NCBI GenBank assembly: GCA_036924285.1
Contig: JAYKYS010000005.1
Location: 6,820,001-6,884,000, forward strand
Direction: 5' to 3'
Origin: Asterella californica
Lineage: Eukaryota; Streptophyta; Marchantiopsida; Marchantiales; Aytoniaceae
DNA: 64,000 bases
Made by a program: the position numbers and the translations under genes. Positions 12,064 through 23,530 of the stretch are shown in pieces. Each line of letters starts with the position of its first letter. Position 1 is the stretch's first letter. Under the pieces are notes generated by a model, which saw nothing but the letters and a program-made list of their open reading frames with translations, was not told where the DNA came from and ran no database searches.

Positions 12064-13034
12064 TGATGCCACCGGGGTTATGGGGGATGCGTTATTTGGT
12101 GTTGGCTCGAGAGGATCTTTCCAACTATGTGGAGGGACGAGCACTAAGGACGAAGACTACAGAGAATATCTGCAGGTTCGTGCTTGAAGATATCATCTGT
12201 CGTTATGGATCGGCTGGGAGATTACGCGCAGATAGAGGCGAGTTGAGAGGCGCTGAAGTGAAGGAGTTCTTTGCTCGTTATGGAGTAAAGCTTCGGCTTA
12301 CCACTGCTATGAATCCAGAGGGCATTGGTAAGAGTGAACGAGGACACCCTTCTATTGTTCATGCTTTAGTGAAAGCATGTGTTGGTAGGCCTAGAGAATG
12401 GCCGAGATTACTTCCATTTGCTTTGTGGGCTGATAGAACTACACATTGTACTACTACTGGCTATATGCCAGTTGAGCTTATGCTGGGGCAAAAACCGATC
12501 ATGCCTGCTGAGGAGTACTTTCCTACATGGGCTACGCTACCGTGAGAAGATGATATAGATCGTGCTTCACTCCTTGCTTTACGTATTAGGCAGTTGGAGC
12601 GAAGGGAGGAGGATCTTGCTGATGCGCAGGAGAGGCTGAAGGTGGCTCGAGTCAAAAACAAGGAACGTTTTGACAAGACTCACCGACTACGACCGAAGTC
12701 AATACATGTTGGTGATTGGGTTCTGGTATATGATAGCACGTTGGAGAATCAACATTCTACACTCCGTAAGTTCTCTCGAAGATGGTTCGGGCCTTATGTT
12801 GTGCTAGATGTGTATGAGAATACCACCTATAGTTTGCGTAAGTTGGATGGTACTCTTTTGAAGCTATCTGTGGCTGGCAAACGTGTGAAACTGTTCAAGA
12901 GACGCGGAGGGTCAGTTGAGTTATTCAACTTTCTAGAGTCAGAGCTGAGGACAACAAGAGATGGAGACGTCCCAGTGTCTGATGAGGCTGAGGCGGAGGA
13001 GAGCGATGATGATGAGAATCAAATAGAAGACTGA
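12030..13034 (+). pseudogene. pol: element I integrase core and GPY module, one TGA
   Basis: The core shows the DDE pattern: D in WVLDLVMMPPG (about 12,039-12,072), D in LRADRGELRG (near 12,225), and E in NPEGIGKSERGHPSIV. A TGA at 12,543-12,545 follows TWATLP. The same frame goes on with EDDIDRASLLALRIRQLERR, where relatives have Trp-Glu, so TGG became TGA. The carboxy end carries VGDWVLVYDSTLE, RRWFGPYVVLDVYENTTYSL (GPY/F module) and an acidic tail ending ENQIED. This is the last coding part before the 3' LTR, with no extra ORF, unlike element II. Confidence 0.88.
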
Positions 13035-13065
13035 GGAGATTGGTACATACCGGAGGATGTGCAAG

Positions 13066-13079
13066 TTCAGAGGGGTGGA
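13066..13079 (+). other. polypurine tract of element I
   Basis: The run CAGAGGGGTGGA lies immediately before the LTR start TGTCGTG at 13,080, about 32 bases after the integrase stop. Family III has the same arrangement, GAGGGGGTGGA before TGTCGTG, at 44,425-44,460 on the minus strand. Confidence 0.7.
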
Positions 13080-14538
13080 TGTCGTGATGTGAATCATTTG
13101 ACATAGTAAATGATTCACTGATCACTGCTGTCGTGTTACTTGGCGCATGTTATTTCTACTCCGACACTTGATGTTTAGTAGTCTTAGAAGTTAGCTCTGT
13201 ACTGTTCTTAGTCTTTTATGCTTATGGTTGACACCTTTTGCATATGGTGTTAACTCTGTCATATATTTTGGATCCTAGTAGGTTGGTAGTATGATATTTA
13301 TCTTGTTCAAGCATTCGTACGCTTGTGCAAGTGATTTCATACTTATCTATGTTACTCAATGTACATGACTTAGATTTACCATGTAGATAAGGTTTAAGCT
13401 CGTGGGTTGTACTTACGTGTTGCCCATGCACGCTTTTAGCTGATTTTAGTTTACTTTTAGGGCTGTATGTCGTTTTAGGTAGTTTAAGTTTTATGCTGGC
13501 ACTCTAGGAGGCTTGACGTGGTAGCCTATGAGTGTAGATAAGTTACCAGGTAGTTTAAGGCACAAAATGACAACCAAATGGAGCTATGAACTCCCATTGG
13601 TCCATTTTTGTCTTTTGTTAAACTCTAAGTTTAGAAACAGAGCTCTAGAGTGTATTTCGAGCAATCGGTAAGGACACTGCGAAATCTGAGAGCACAGGGA
13701 GATAGAGCTCGTCGAGCCAAGCAATGTCAGTGAAATTTTGATCGATTTGGATCAATAAACAAGGAGTTATGCCCAATTGAAGTTCGGATTGTGCCAAAAC
13801 TGCATCACTTTTGTTGATTTTGGGGTTTTGAGTGTCAATTGCAGCAGAATTGAGGAAATCGCTTCAAACCTTCGTGGTTGCGTTCACTGTCAGCCGGGCT
13901 ACGACTGTCAAAAAAGTTTCAAGTGATTTGAGTTACTGAGTAATTCAGGGCGGCCGCTGAAGTAGAGGGGGTCCGAAAAATCAGGAGTGTAGAATCAGGA
14001 GGTCCATTCGAGTGTAGAATCAGGAGGCCCAACTTCACAGGGTTGTTCAGCAAGCTGTGTACTGCAAATCCTGTAAGAATTTCCCAAAGTGATCGAGCCA
14101 ATTCTTTGTTCTAGGTAAAAACAGCTGTCTGGGTACCAGAAATTGCCGTAATTTCTCTACTCAGAAAGTTTCTACTCATATCTTAGTGCTCTGAATTGAA
14201 GCTGAAACTTCGCATGTGTATCCAGTAGGACCTTATTGACATGTAGGAGGAGTTCTGAAGCCTGAACCTTCACATATTTCTCAATCCTCAGTGTCAAAGT
14301 TCACCATTTGATCTTATCGTTGCTAGTTAAGTCTGAACTTTACTTCCTGAACATATCAGAAGAGCCAAGAGACTTATATGAGTGTTTTTCAGTATCACCT
14401 TGAGACCTGAAGCCTATCCTTTGAGTAAACCAACCACAACCTGAAGCCCAACGCTTCCTTGAGTAGATTGAACACAGCCTTCAAGCTCATATCACAGCCA
14501 GAAGGTTCGCCCTTCCTAGGAAGACTCTCAACCCGACA
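13080..14538 (+). repeat. element I 3' LTR, full length
   Basis: It starts TGTCGTGATG and ends CCCGACA; the two ends are inverted complements in six of seven positions. Only 13,587-14,538 is present in the 5' LTR. The site CTATGAACTCCC at 13,585-13,596 is uninterrupted here, so it is the empty version of the junction at 5,838. To the right, 14,539 is in the middle of an ORF of element II. Confidence 0.85.
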
Positions 14539-15381
14539 GCGTTTACAGCAGCGTGACCAAGAGGTTCTCCGAGTGCGGGGGAAGATCACCGCCCTCGCAG
14601 AGGAGAAGACAAGATGGAAGACGCAGCGGGAAGCCGCAGAAGGGCGAGTTGCAGCCGAGAAGATGCAACGAGAAGCAGCGGAAGCTCGTGCGCAGGAGAT
14701 GCTAGCACAGTCGGTGGAAGCGCTTCGGAAGAAGTTTAACTTCACCGCGGGTAGGAAGTTGCTTACCTTGGCTAGAGAGTGGGACGATGAGTCCAAGGCG
14801 ATGTTGGTAGAGTGCAAGGAGAGTATCTTCCGGTACTTGGATAGACAAGTAGAGGGGGTGAAGACACTCTATGGACTTCTCTCGACTCCGCCATCGGTAA
14901 CTACATCTTCCCAAGCCTTAGTACCATCGATCGGTGCCGACATGGAGAAGGAGGAGTTCGACCTCGTTGTGCACTTGGTAGTGACAGCGTTGGAAGCCGA
15001 GAAGACTCCGGAAGAAGCCCCGGAAGACAAGAAGAAGAACCGTCTTCCCAGGTATTCCGCGTGGAGGAAGCGACTTCCTTGGACCCCTATGAGGTCGCCA
15101 TGGTCCCTAGTACCGAACCAATGCTCCAGAAGAGCGAGGAAGCACCACTCGACTCCGCTTCCCAGAAGACGCTTCCGTCTTCCGAAGCAGAAGCAGAAGC
15201 AGAAGCAGAAGCCGAGGAAGAAGCAGCAGCAGCGACAGCAGGGTCAGCAAAGAACGATGAGGAGGAAGCCACCTCAATGTTACCCGAGGTGTTCGTAGGG
15301 CTTTCTAGCTTATCAGAAGCCGCGTTAGGAGCTCCGGTAGGAACAGATCAGGTAGAGATTGCCTCCAAGCAATCAAAGTAG
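14539..15381 (+). pseudogene. coiled-coil extra ORF, 3' end, in the 5' repeat of element II
   Basis: This is the carboxy half of the protein seen in full at 24,702-26,982. It has a coiled coil (RLQQRDQEVLRVRGKITAL and Ala/Glu/Arg heptads), then KFNFTAGRKLLTLAREWDDE, FRYLDRQVEGVKTLY, an acidic stretch and a Glu-Ala repeat. Trp 14,780-14,782 is intact here but is TGA in the other copy. A 19-base loss near 15,030 shifts the frame, and the rest reads from 15,061 to the stop at 15,379-15,381. In this copy the end is SKQSK, probably the true end, because the other copy has lost a base at about 26,932. Confidence 0.75.
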
Positions 15382-16899
15382 ATAGTAAACACAACCGACG
15401 TTTCCAAACTTAGTAAGACCAAACATGCTATCTTAAGGGTGGCAGTTTTCAGTGTAAAATTAGTTAGGATACCATGTGGCAGCATAGGTAGCGTAGGAAC
15501 AGCAAAGTAGAGAGCTAAACCGGGAAAGAGAAACGGCTTGCATGTGGGGTGGCAGCCTTCTGATAGCGCCCATCTCTCTCTGGTGGTCGTCTTCTCTTTT
15601 TTTCTCGTGGTAGAAGACATAAGTAGGATCGAAGAGTAGGAAATCTAGTTACACACACACTACACCCGATGTTAGAGACATACGAATAGACTAAGATTAT
15701 ACCGGAGGGGTCTGCATGCTCGTTACCAGCAATGGTTCGAAGATGTAGATAGAGGTAGTGGACAGTTTAGAAACAGGGAACGGCATCCTCGTGCAGGTGT
15801 TGGCTAGACTGTTGTGTCAAGGAGTAGGCGCAGGACGTAGAGGGAGTGAGCTTCCCAATGCCAATGTGACTTCTTCTCGGAGAATGGATGGCGGATTCGA
15901 GTGCAGAAGCTTTGTCCATGTCTTCTGGGTGGTGGGTTTTCTTGGATTCACTCCCGATTGTGCATGAGAAGCGTTCTTCTTGAGTGCCGGTGACTGTCAG
16001 CAGTTGTGGAATTGCAGCTTGGCTCGTCCAGTAGAGCACTTCGGATCTACGTACGGACGGTCTTATGGATAAGAGATCTCAGAAGACAGAGTAGTCGGAG
16101 CAGCGAAGAGAAGAAGAAAGAAGCCTTCTTCCCACAGCAGAAGACGACATCCTCAAGTAGAAGACGGTGCAACTGTACACACGTTTGTTGTCTTCCTCCC
16201 CAAACTATTACAAGCAGGGATGGCTTGTTAGTCAGGATCCGGACTAGAAGCCTGTCGGAATCTTAATTTCTCCTTTTTATCTTGTTTTCTCTTGTTTGGA
16301 TTTTCTCTTCTTCCCCATCTTCCCCATCTTCTTACCTTCTTCTAGTGAGCTTCCAAGACTTCTATTGAGCTTCCGTGAAGGTGAATGTTGTTGTAATGTT
16401 GCAGGAAGACCATTTCTGGAGGCAGAAGCCTAGGAAGGCTACAGGGGGCATACACCCTGTGATTAATCTAACCCGTTGGAATATGAGTAGGAGAGTAACG
16501 TGTAACAATCGTTGCTAGTCGACTTTTGCGAAGCAGGAGCTGTCTTCTGGAGGTGTGAGAAGACGAGTTGAACCCCCAGAAGCCAAGAATTGCTTCGGGA
16601 AGACGGTATTGAGAAGACCGGAAGAAGTAACCTGGAAGCAGAAAGTGCGTCTTTCCGAACTTCTCTGTGAATAGTTGTGTGATATTGTAGTTAGTAGTTG
16701 TTTGTTTAGGTCCAGCGCACCTTTTGGAGTGTTGGAAGACGCGTGGTTTTGTGAGAAGACGAGATTTCTAGACAAAACTCGTGTGTTTGTGTGTTTGAAC
16801 AGATCTTAGAACTTAGAGCAGCGTTACTTGTGCAAATCCTCTATGAGAACGATATCTTGTATACTAAGTGGGCAAAAGGAGTAATCATGCGACACTACA
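14539..16899 (+). repeat. element II 5' repeat (LTR), left part lost to element I
   Basis: It aligns with 26,168-28,562 over its whole length, including the end of the coiled-coil ORF, and ends in the exact terminus CACTACA before a primer site. If element II has long LTRs starting at the 23,531 equivalent, this is the right half of the 5' LTR with element I inserted. If the LTR starts instead at TGGCAG (15,440), the part before it belongs to another copy of the element joined in tandem. Confidence 0.75.
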
Positions 16900-16917
16900 T
16901 ATAGTGAGCATCATTTT

Positions 16918-16935
16918 TGACGCCGCTGCCGGGGA
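16918..16935 (+). other. primer binding site of element II (tRNA-Asp type, one changed base near its start)
   Basis: TGACGCCGCTGCCGGGGA differs from the classical plant tRNA-Asp site TGGCGCCGTTGCCGGGGA in two positions, one being the third base that pairs with the tRNA CCA end. It lies 18 bases after the LTR terminus. The G-to-A change at the third base fits decay. Confidence 0.75.
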
Positions 16936-17738
16936 TTTCATCTTAGTAGCTTCTATTCTAAGCTTCCTGGATCTGTGTGCCAGTAGTTAGTTTCATTTCG
17001 AACTAACTTTGATTGTAGTTGAATGTGTTGTGGGACCCTATCTTGCTAGAAGACAGGAACCGCAACCAGAAGCTGATAAGATACATCAGGGGGAACTGGA
17101 AGAAGCCGCTTCCCCGCTTCCAAGAGCTTCTTGGAAGACTCGATCTTGGAAGACTGCAGTGAGTACAACATGAAGCAGGAGAAGAAGACGTTCCGAACCT
17201 ATGATCGGTTGTCCAGTCATTCGGTCTGCCGGATCTAGTATTAGAAGAAGAGGGACATCTCTTCTCAGCACTCTGGTGGATGCCTCCGACTAGAGGAAGA
17301 AGCAGAAGACGCACGGGTAAAGATCCTGAGTGGGTACATTCACCCCAGCGAATCGCTTCTAGAGAGCAGCGGATATCCCTAAGACACCAAAGGAAAGAAG
17401 AAGAGCTCAGGAAGATCCGATCAGTAGGATTGGAAGAACCTTCCATCTCGAGCATAATCTTTGGAGAAGACTGAAGCCAACCGGGTGATCACGTGTATAA
17501 AGTAGATTTTGGTACTGGTTACTTGGAAGACGTCTTCCCAAGTACGGAAGAAGCTTCTCAAGATGAAGGAAGACTAGAGGAGATCGTTCCATACGTCTGA
17601 GAAGGCGACAGCGACAGTAGCTCTGACTCAGAAGATGACCTTCGTGATTCAGACAAGCTTGGACCTTCGAGAAGACCATCTCCACCACCTGGACCTGAGA
17701 GAGGAAGAAGTTGACAGTCGCACCAGCCGGCAATCGAC
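16936..17738 (+). other. leader of element II
   Basis: About 800 bases between primer site and gag. Small frames exist (for example 17,280-17,474) but have no recognisable domain. The region is full of GAAGAC and GTCTTC words. A TGA precedes the gag start in frame. I see no further gene. Confidence 0.5.
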
Positions 17739-19012
17739 ATGGCTTCTCACACTCGGCAGAAGTACCATCCGTACGACAATGATGCTGACGCGGACGACTT
17801 CATCACGATGTTCGAGACCATCTCTCGCTCCAACAAGGAAGACTCAGATGTCGACAGACTTCGTGTATTTCTCAGTTTGATCGTAGGGAAGGAAAGGAAA
17901 TGGATGACTAAAATGTTGGATGATGGGTTAGTAATGGCCGCTTGGGCTACTCTGAAGGCATCTTTTCTGAAAAGGTTCAGAGGAGTGGGTTATGATCGGA
18001 TGACCCATCATAGAACTTCAGAGGCTCGAACGGAAGAAGAAAGAGACACTGCGGGATTACACCGAGAGGTTTGAAGACCTCCTGGATCACATCCCTCAGA
18101 ACCAAGGAAGACTCGGTTATTGTGCCCAGCAAGCCGTGGACTGGTACTTGGGAGGATTGTCTCAGGATATGGAGTTGTACTGTAGAAGAGGAGGAGGTGA
18201 TGATTTAGTAGAAGTACAGAATCATGCCAAGCAGTATGAAATCTCGAGCATCACTCGGAATATGACGAAAGATAGAGGAAGTCCAAGAGGAAGTCCAAGT
18301 CCACTGAAACTGATAACAGTGATTCGGAAGTATTCTCTACTTCTGAAGAGTCTACTGTCGAAAGTTCAGAGTCAGAATCTGAACAAGAGAAGAAGACACG
18401 GAAGAAGAAGAAGGAGAAGACACGATCAAGGAAAGAAGTTGTGCAGAAGATGCCTCAGACTCAAATCATTCAGTCTGCACCTGATCCCCGTATCGATGAA
18501 GTTCTGAAGCAGTTTGCCGACCTAAAAGTTCATCTTCTGAACCAAAAGGACAAGCGGAAGCAACCTACGGCTTCCCGGTCAAACCTTTGGTACAACCTTT
18601 GTAACTCTTCCGGGCACATCAGAGATCAGTGTACGCAGGACCAAGCTGTCAATTGGGCAGGCTGGGAAGAAGACGATGAGAGATATCTACACGATCACAG
18701 TGAGGAAGCTTGCTATAAGATCGAGACGATACAACCCTTCACCCCTACTCCTCCCGTCCAATTATAACCGTTATGTACCTAGAGATAGAGCTAGTAATGT
18801 ACAGACCAGGACGCTCTGGCAACCTTCTTCATCACAACGACCTCTAAACCCTCTTCTTGGAGCGTGCAATAATTGTGGAGAGACAGGACACTGGTGGTCC
18901 ACCTGTCCTCATCCGAGAAGACAGATTGGGCAAGTGCCCTTGTGTGGAAACTGTAAGGAAGCAAGTCATTTCACAAGAAATTGTCCTCAGACCTTACGGC
19001 CACGACAAATGG
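17739..19012 (+). pseudogene. gag: element II gag with three CCHC zinc fingers (frameshifted)
   Basis: It starts MASHTRQKYHPYDNDADADD with an acidic block. The capsid core FITMFETISRSNKED, RVFLSLIVGKERKWM and LKASFLKRFRG is of the plant retrotransposon-gag type. The frame shifts near 18,050 (then LLDHIPQNQG, AVDWYLGGL) and again before 18,441. Zinc finger 1, near 18,589-18,633, reads YNLCNSSGHIRDQC: its first Cys is Tyr. Fingers 2 and 3, in the next frame, are intact: CNNCGETGHWWSTC (from 18,864) and CGNCKEASHFTRNC (from 18,942). Three knuckles are more than the one found in elements I and III. Confidence 0.85.
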
Positions 19013-20328
19013 TTAGATTTGCAGAGACCACGCCTCCTGCAGAAGCTGCATCAGCTTCTAAACTCGAGTTAGCAGTGGTACAGCACATCACGGTAGAAGA
19101 AGAAGATCCTGGGGATTGTACGGATTGTCTCCATATCGAGGAAGACGAACCAGACTCCGGGAAGCGCGAAGAAAAAGAACCTCAGCTGCAGAAGACGACT
19201 GCAGCTCAGAAGACGAAGTCACTTGAGGAAGCTTCTTCTTTCACTTTGGCGGATGGAACCGTTTGGAGCCCTAGTCCGGATTCAGACAGTTGGCCTCCAG
19301 AAGAAGTCTTGGATGAAGCGGTGTTCAAGGTAAGTACCAGAAGCAAAGGGAAGTCAGAATCCCGTCAGAAGGAGATCAAGAAGAAGAAGCAGCGAAAGGA
19401 GAGGTCATCTTCCCCTGAGCGGCCTTCTTCTCCTACTTACGACCGAGAAGATCCGAAGTACTTTGCTCCTGACATTAGACAAGAAGTTGAAGCGATCATG
19501 CAAGAAGAGCTAGAGAAGCGACGGAAGATAGTACAGCAGCTTCCTCCACCGACTACAGCAGCCTCTGTCTCACGGGAACAGCCTCCAGTCGAGGGAAGAC
19601 CCCATTCTGGTCTTCCACCCAAGGAAGCAGCTACTACATCTTCTCTGTTGGAAACATCAGTCACTCTTCTGAAGCGATCTCCTTACGACTTCTTGCGAGA
19701 CTTGTGAAATCAGAAGGCGGATGTGACCTTCCAACAGCTGTTGGATGACAACGCTGGTTATAGGAAGTTGTTACAATCCATGCTTCGAGGATCGAGGAAG
19801 AGGAGGACAGCTAAACTTCCCAAGAGCACCCCGATCCTAAGGATAGAGCATGAGGACTTGGGAGCCCGAGAACTTGATATGGAGATCCATGGTTGATTTC
19901 TGAAGAAGGTACCCATTGATTCGGGCTCCGGAGTTAACATCATGACTGAAGAAACGGCGCATGCCCTAGGCTTCATTGAGTTCCAGTCTACTCCGAGAAT
20001 CCTCAGAATGGCGGACCAGACCAGAAGACGACCTTTGGGACAACTGAAAGATGTCTTGACGGTAATTGAGGGAGTATCTTTTTACCTCACTTACATCATT
20101 TTGCGACCTGTAGCTAAGGTTGGATATCAGGTGTTGATAGGAAGACCATGGCTGTATGCTACAAATGTAAATACCGATTGGAGAAGACATCGTTTGAGAT
20201 TTCCCAATCCTACACCCAAGCCAGGTGAGAAGACTAAGGTCTCGCTTTCTTGTATCAAGATTGGACACCAAGGTGAAACTCCGTCTACGACAGAGGGGTA
20301 CACTTCAGAAGACTCAGCTGCGTTCTGA
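19013..20328 (+). pseudogene. element II linker and aspartic protease (two TGA codons)
   Basis: It is in one frame with gag fingers 2 and 3. A long acidic and Lys/Ser-rich linker (about 19,070-19,600) precedes YDFLRDL, then TGA at 19,705-19,707, and NQKADVTFQQLLDDN, where relatives have LWxxKAD, so TGG to TGA. A second TGA at 19,894-19,896 lies in HGxF, again likely Trp. The protease has a normal active site: VPIDSGSGVNIMTEETAHALG near 19,909-19,969, flap region LTVIEGVSFYL, and VLIGRPWLYA. The frame ends at 20,326, and the RT follows in another frame. Confidence 0.85.
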
Positions 20329-22210
20329 CATGGATGAACGATACAATGAGTTTGTGGTGAATAACTTGTGTACTACAAAAGTAACAGAAGTAGCAGAGAA
20401 AGTGATCTGTGGATACATTGAGTGCTATGAAGTTGCGGAAGAAGATCCGACAGTTGGTCTTCCAGAAGACGAATATACTGTCTTCTCTTCGGAAGATCCG
20501 ATAGTTGGTCTTCCAGAAGACGAATCTGAACCAGAAGAAGCTCCCAAACCGGAATACTTTGGTGCTAGTGAGTACAGTCACACTGAAGGAATGGTAAACC
20601 CGGATGATCTTCAAAAAATGGAGGTTGCTCCTGGGAAGAAGCTGAAGCTTTCCAAGGTGATTGAGGGCCAGCAGTTGGAAGACTTTCGAGAACTTCTGAC
20701 GAAGTTCCAGGATGTCTTCGCGTGGACCATAGAAGACATGAAGGGTATACCTCGAGAGTTGGGAGAGCATCGCATTGACTTGCTGGAGGGCGTTGTTCCT
20801 ACACGGCAGAGGCAGTATCGGCTTAACCCCATGTACTCGCTTCTGGTGAAGGATCAGATCGACCAATACCTGAAGACGGGAGTCATCTTCCCAGTACTCA
20901 GTAGTGAGTGGGTAGCTCCTATTGTCATCGTAAAAGAGAATCGTAAGGTCGTAATCCTAAAGAAGCAGACAGGTAAGATGCGAGTGTGTCAGGACTTCCT
21001 GAAGCTGAACTTGGTCACGAAAAAGGATCATCATCTCTTACCGTTCACCGATTCTGTGTTAGATCAAGTAGCAGGACATGAGTTCTACAGCTTCCTGGAT
21101 GGGTATTCTAGGTACAACCAAGTTTCAATCAGAGAAGAAGACAAGTCGAAAATCACTTTCACTACTGATTGGGACACGTACGCGTACAATCAAATACCAT
21201 TTGGTTTATGCAACGCGCCCGCCACATTCCAGAGATTGATGATTACAATCTTCAAGGAGTATCTTTGCACTTTCATGGAGATCTTCTTGGATGATTTCTA
21301 TGTGTTTGGATCGAAAGAAGACCATCTGATATTTCTGTGGAAGTGTTTTTTGAAGTGTAGAGAACATCGTTTGGCTCTTCACCCTGAGAAGTGCTTCTTT
21401 GGTATGTCAGAGGGAATTTTGCTAGGACATAGGATTTCTGGAAGGGGTATAGAAGTCGACTGTGCTAAGGTGGAAGTCATCATGAAACTTCACCCACCTG
21501 CTAACCTGACTCAGTTGAGAAGCTTCCTGGGCAACGTAGGATACTACAAGAGGTTTATTGACAAGTACGCAGAGATAGCAAGAAGGCTTACCAAGTTGCT
21601 GAAGAAGGACGAACCTTACATTTGGTCTTCTGAGCAGCAGGAAGCATTCGAAGAAATGAAGAGACTTCTGTCGGAATCCCCTGTCTTAAGACCACCTGAT
21701 TGGGAGAGAGTCTTCCATATTTATGTGGATGTTTCTGCTTTCGCCATAGGGGTGGTATTGAGTCAGAAAGATGAGAAGAAGAAGGATTACCTCATCTACT
21801 ATGTGGGAAGACAACTCAGTGATGCGGAGAAGAAGTACTCTACAACTGAAAGGGTGAGTCTTGGCATGATTTACTCCTGTAGGAAGTTTAGGCACTATCT
21901 TCTAGCCAACCCGTTTGTCTTCTATGTGGATCATTTTTCTTTGAAACATCTTGTGAAGAAAACAGATTTATCTGGTAGGATAGCTAGGTGGATTCTCCTA
22001 CTCCAAGAATTTACTTACACAGTTGAGTACAGGCCTGGAAGACAGCATGTTAATGCTGACTACCTATCCAGATTGGAGATGGAACAACGAGAAGATGAAG
22101 TGGAAGACGAGTTCCCTGACGAGAAGCTATTTTCAATTTTCGTAGAGACACTTTCATCTGAGGGGGGGCGTACCGCCTGCTTCCCAGAAGACGAGACTAG
22201 ATCTTCTGAT
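20329..22210 (+). pseudogene. pol: element II reverse transcriptase and RNase H
   Basis: The open frame runs 20,225-22,348, but only this part is meaningful. It has an acidic leader with a repeated VGLPEDE segment (20,453-20,525), then RT: IDLLEGVVPTRQRQYRLNP, WVAPIVIVKEN, MRVCQDFLKLNL, FLDGYSRYNQVSI, IPFGLCNAPATFQRLM, and the catalytic EIFLDDFYVFG at about 21,279-21,311. RNase H follows with YVDVSAFAIGVVLSQ, TTERVSLGMIYSCRKFRHYL, FYVDHFSLKHL and HVNADYLSRLE. This is the longest intact enzyme segment in the window. The frame is lost near 22,210, before the integrase. Confidence 0.9.
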
Positions 22211-23450
22211 CCAGTCTTTGCGACTTCCACAGAAGAGGAGGAAGTTCTTGGAAGACCAACAGTATCTCGAGGGATTGGATGCGGAGCAGAAGGCTGTCTT
22301 CTTACACAAGGCAGGTCCTTATGCCATCTTCCAAGGTATCCTATTTAAGAAGGGACATGACGAGAAGCTAAGGAGATGCCTTGAGCCTTCAAAGATTAAG
22401 TCGGTGATCACGGGTCTTCACTACGAAGATGCTGGGGGTCACTACGGGCTGAAGATTACAGTGAAGAAGATGTTGGACGTCGGTTACTAGTGGCCGACCA
22501 TGTACAGAGACACTTTTCAGGAGATCAGGAAATGTGATGCGTGCCAGAGGGTGGGAAGACCAACAGCTACTACTAGGTGGCCTCTTACTCCCATTCTTCC
22601 GCTTGCTCCTTTTGAAAAGTGAGGAATCGACTTTGTTGGGCCTATCGTCCCGGTGGCTAGAAGAACACGAGCACGGTATATTTTGATAGCTACCGACTAT
22701 GCTACCAAAATGGTGGAAGACGAAGCCACAAGGAAGAACGACGTCGTTGTGGTAGCCAGGTTCCTCTGGCCCAACATTATCACTCGATACGGATGTCCGT
22801 TGGAATTGATATCAGATAGGAGTACTCATTTCTTAAATGAGACCATTTCCCTCCTGACCCAATACTTCAGGATAAAGCATCGGAAGAGGACGCCGTACAA
22901 CCCAAAAGCGAACGGACTGAAAGAGAAGTCGAATGGTCTTCTATGTAATATCTTGAATAAGGTAATTGTTTAACCATGCGTATGATTGGGACACGAAATT
23001 GTCATCTGTGTTATGGACTTTCAGGATTTCACCCAAAGTCACAACCCAGAAGACACCCTTCTACCTAACTTATGGCATGACACCTATTGTGCCCATCGAG
23101 TTAGAGGTCCCTACTTACAGGTTAGTCGTGACCGAACGCATGGAAGAAGAGGAAAGCCAGGAGCAGCGTCTTCTAAACTTTGTAGAGTTTGAAAAAGACA
23201 GAAATGCAGCTTTGGAGAAGACATACGAAGTACAAGTGCAACGTAAGGTGAACTATGATGGCAAGCTGAAGAAGGTGACCGTTGTAGATGAGGATTTGGT
23301 TCTTCTCTACGACAATCGAATCTTAAGTTCCTTGGGAAACTTCATCTTTGCTGGATGGGTCCTTACCGCATCTTGGAGGTCTTCACCAATAGCTCCTTGC
23401 AGTTGGAAGAGTTGGACGGTACGTTGATGACCACTCGTGTAAATGGTGGC
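22211..23450 (+). pseudogene. pol: element II integrase (stops and shifts)
   Basis: The zinc domain reads GLHYEDAGGHYGLKITVKK, then a TAG at 22,488-22,490, WPTMYRDTFQEI and CDACQ. The core has a TGA at 22,620-22,622 in FEKxGIDFVGP, where Trp is the rule. D in GIDFVG, D in LISDRSTHF and E in NGLKEKSN keep the DDE pattern. After a shift near 22,970 it continues SVLWTFRISPKVTTQKTPF, YLTYGMTPIVPIELEVPT and a charged helix. A further shift near 23,320 hides the final module, which in another frame reads WMGPYRILEVFTNSSLQLEE. Confidence 0.85.
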
Positions 23451-23514
23451 GTGTCAAGAAGTACTGGACGTGAACAGAAGTGCTGAAGCGCTGATGTTTG
23501 CGGGGACGCAAACA

Positions 23515-23530
23515 TGTGAGGGTGGGCGTA
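23515..23530 (+). other. candidate polypurine tract of element II
   Basis: GTGAGGGTGGGCGTA directly precedes TGTGGTGCCC at 23,531, about 90 bases after the integrase end. That is the same distance class as in element I. It marks the LTR start only if the long-LTR reading is right. The alternative is the weaker CTTAAGGG before TGGCAG at 27,094. Confidence 0.45.

Larger units (their letters stand above)
5838..14538 (+). mobile_element. Ty3/gypsy LTR retrotransposon, element I
   Basis: Order on the plus strand: 5' LTR remainder, primer site, gag, aspartic protease, reverse transcriptase, RNase H, integrase with an HHCC zinc domain, catalytic core and GPY module, purine tract, 3' LTR. Integrase after RT places it in Ty3/gypsy. 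The 3' LTR begins TGTCGTG and ends CCCGACA, near-inverted ends. The 5' LTR lacks its first 508 bases. Coding is interrupted by two TAG codons, one TGA and several frame changes, so it is not autonomous. Family III (40.8-47.5 kb and 57.6-64.0 kb) is its relative, sharing the DHGSEINIM protease motif and the gag sequence pattern. Confidence 0.9.

Noticed and set aside
15440..16899. Element II LTR limited to TGGCAG...CACTACA (1.46 kb)
   Set aside because: Kept as the alternative only: ends are poor inverses of each other, the purine tract is weak, and the repeated part extends further upstream into the ORF.
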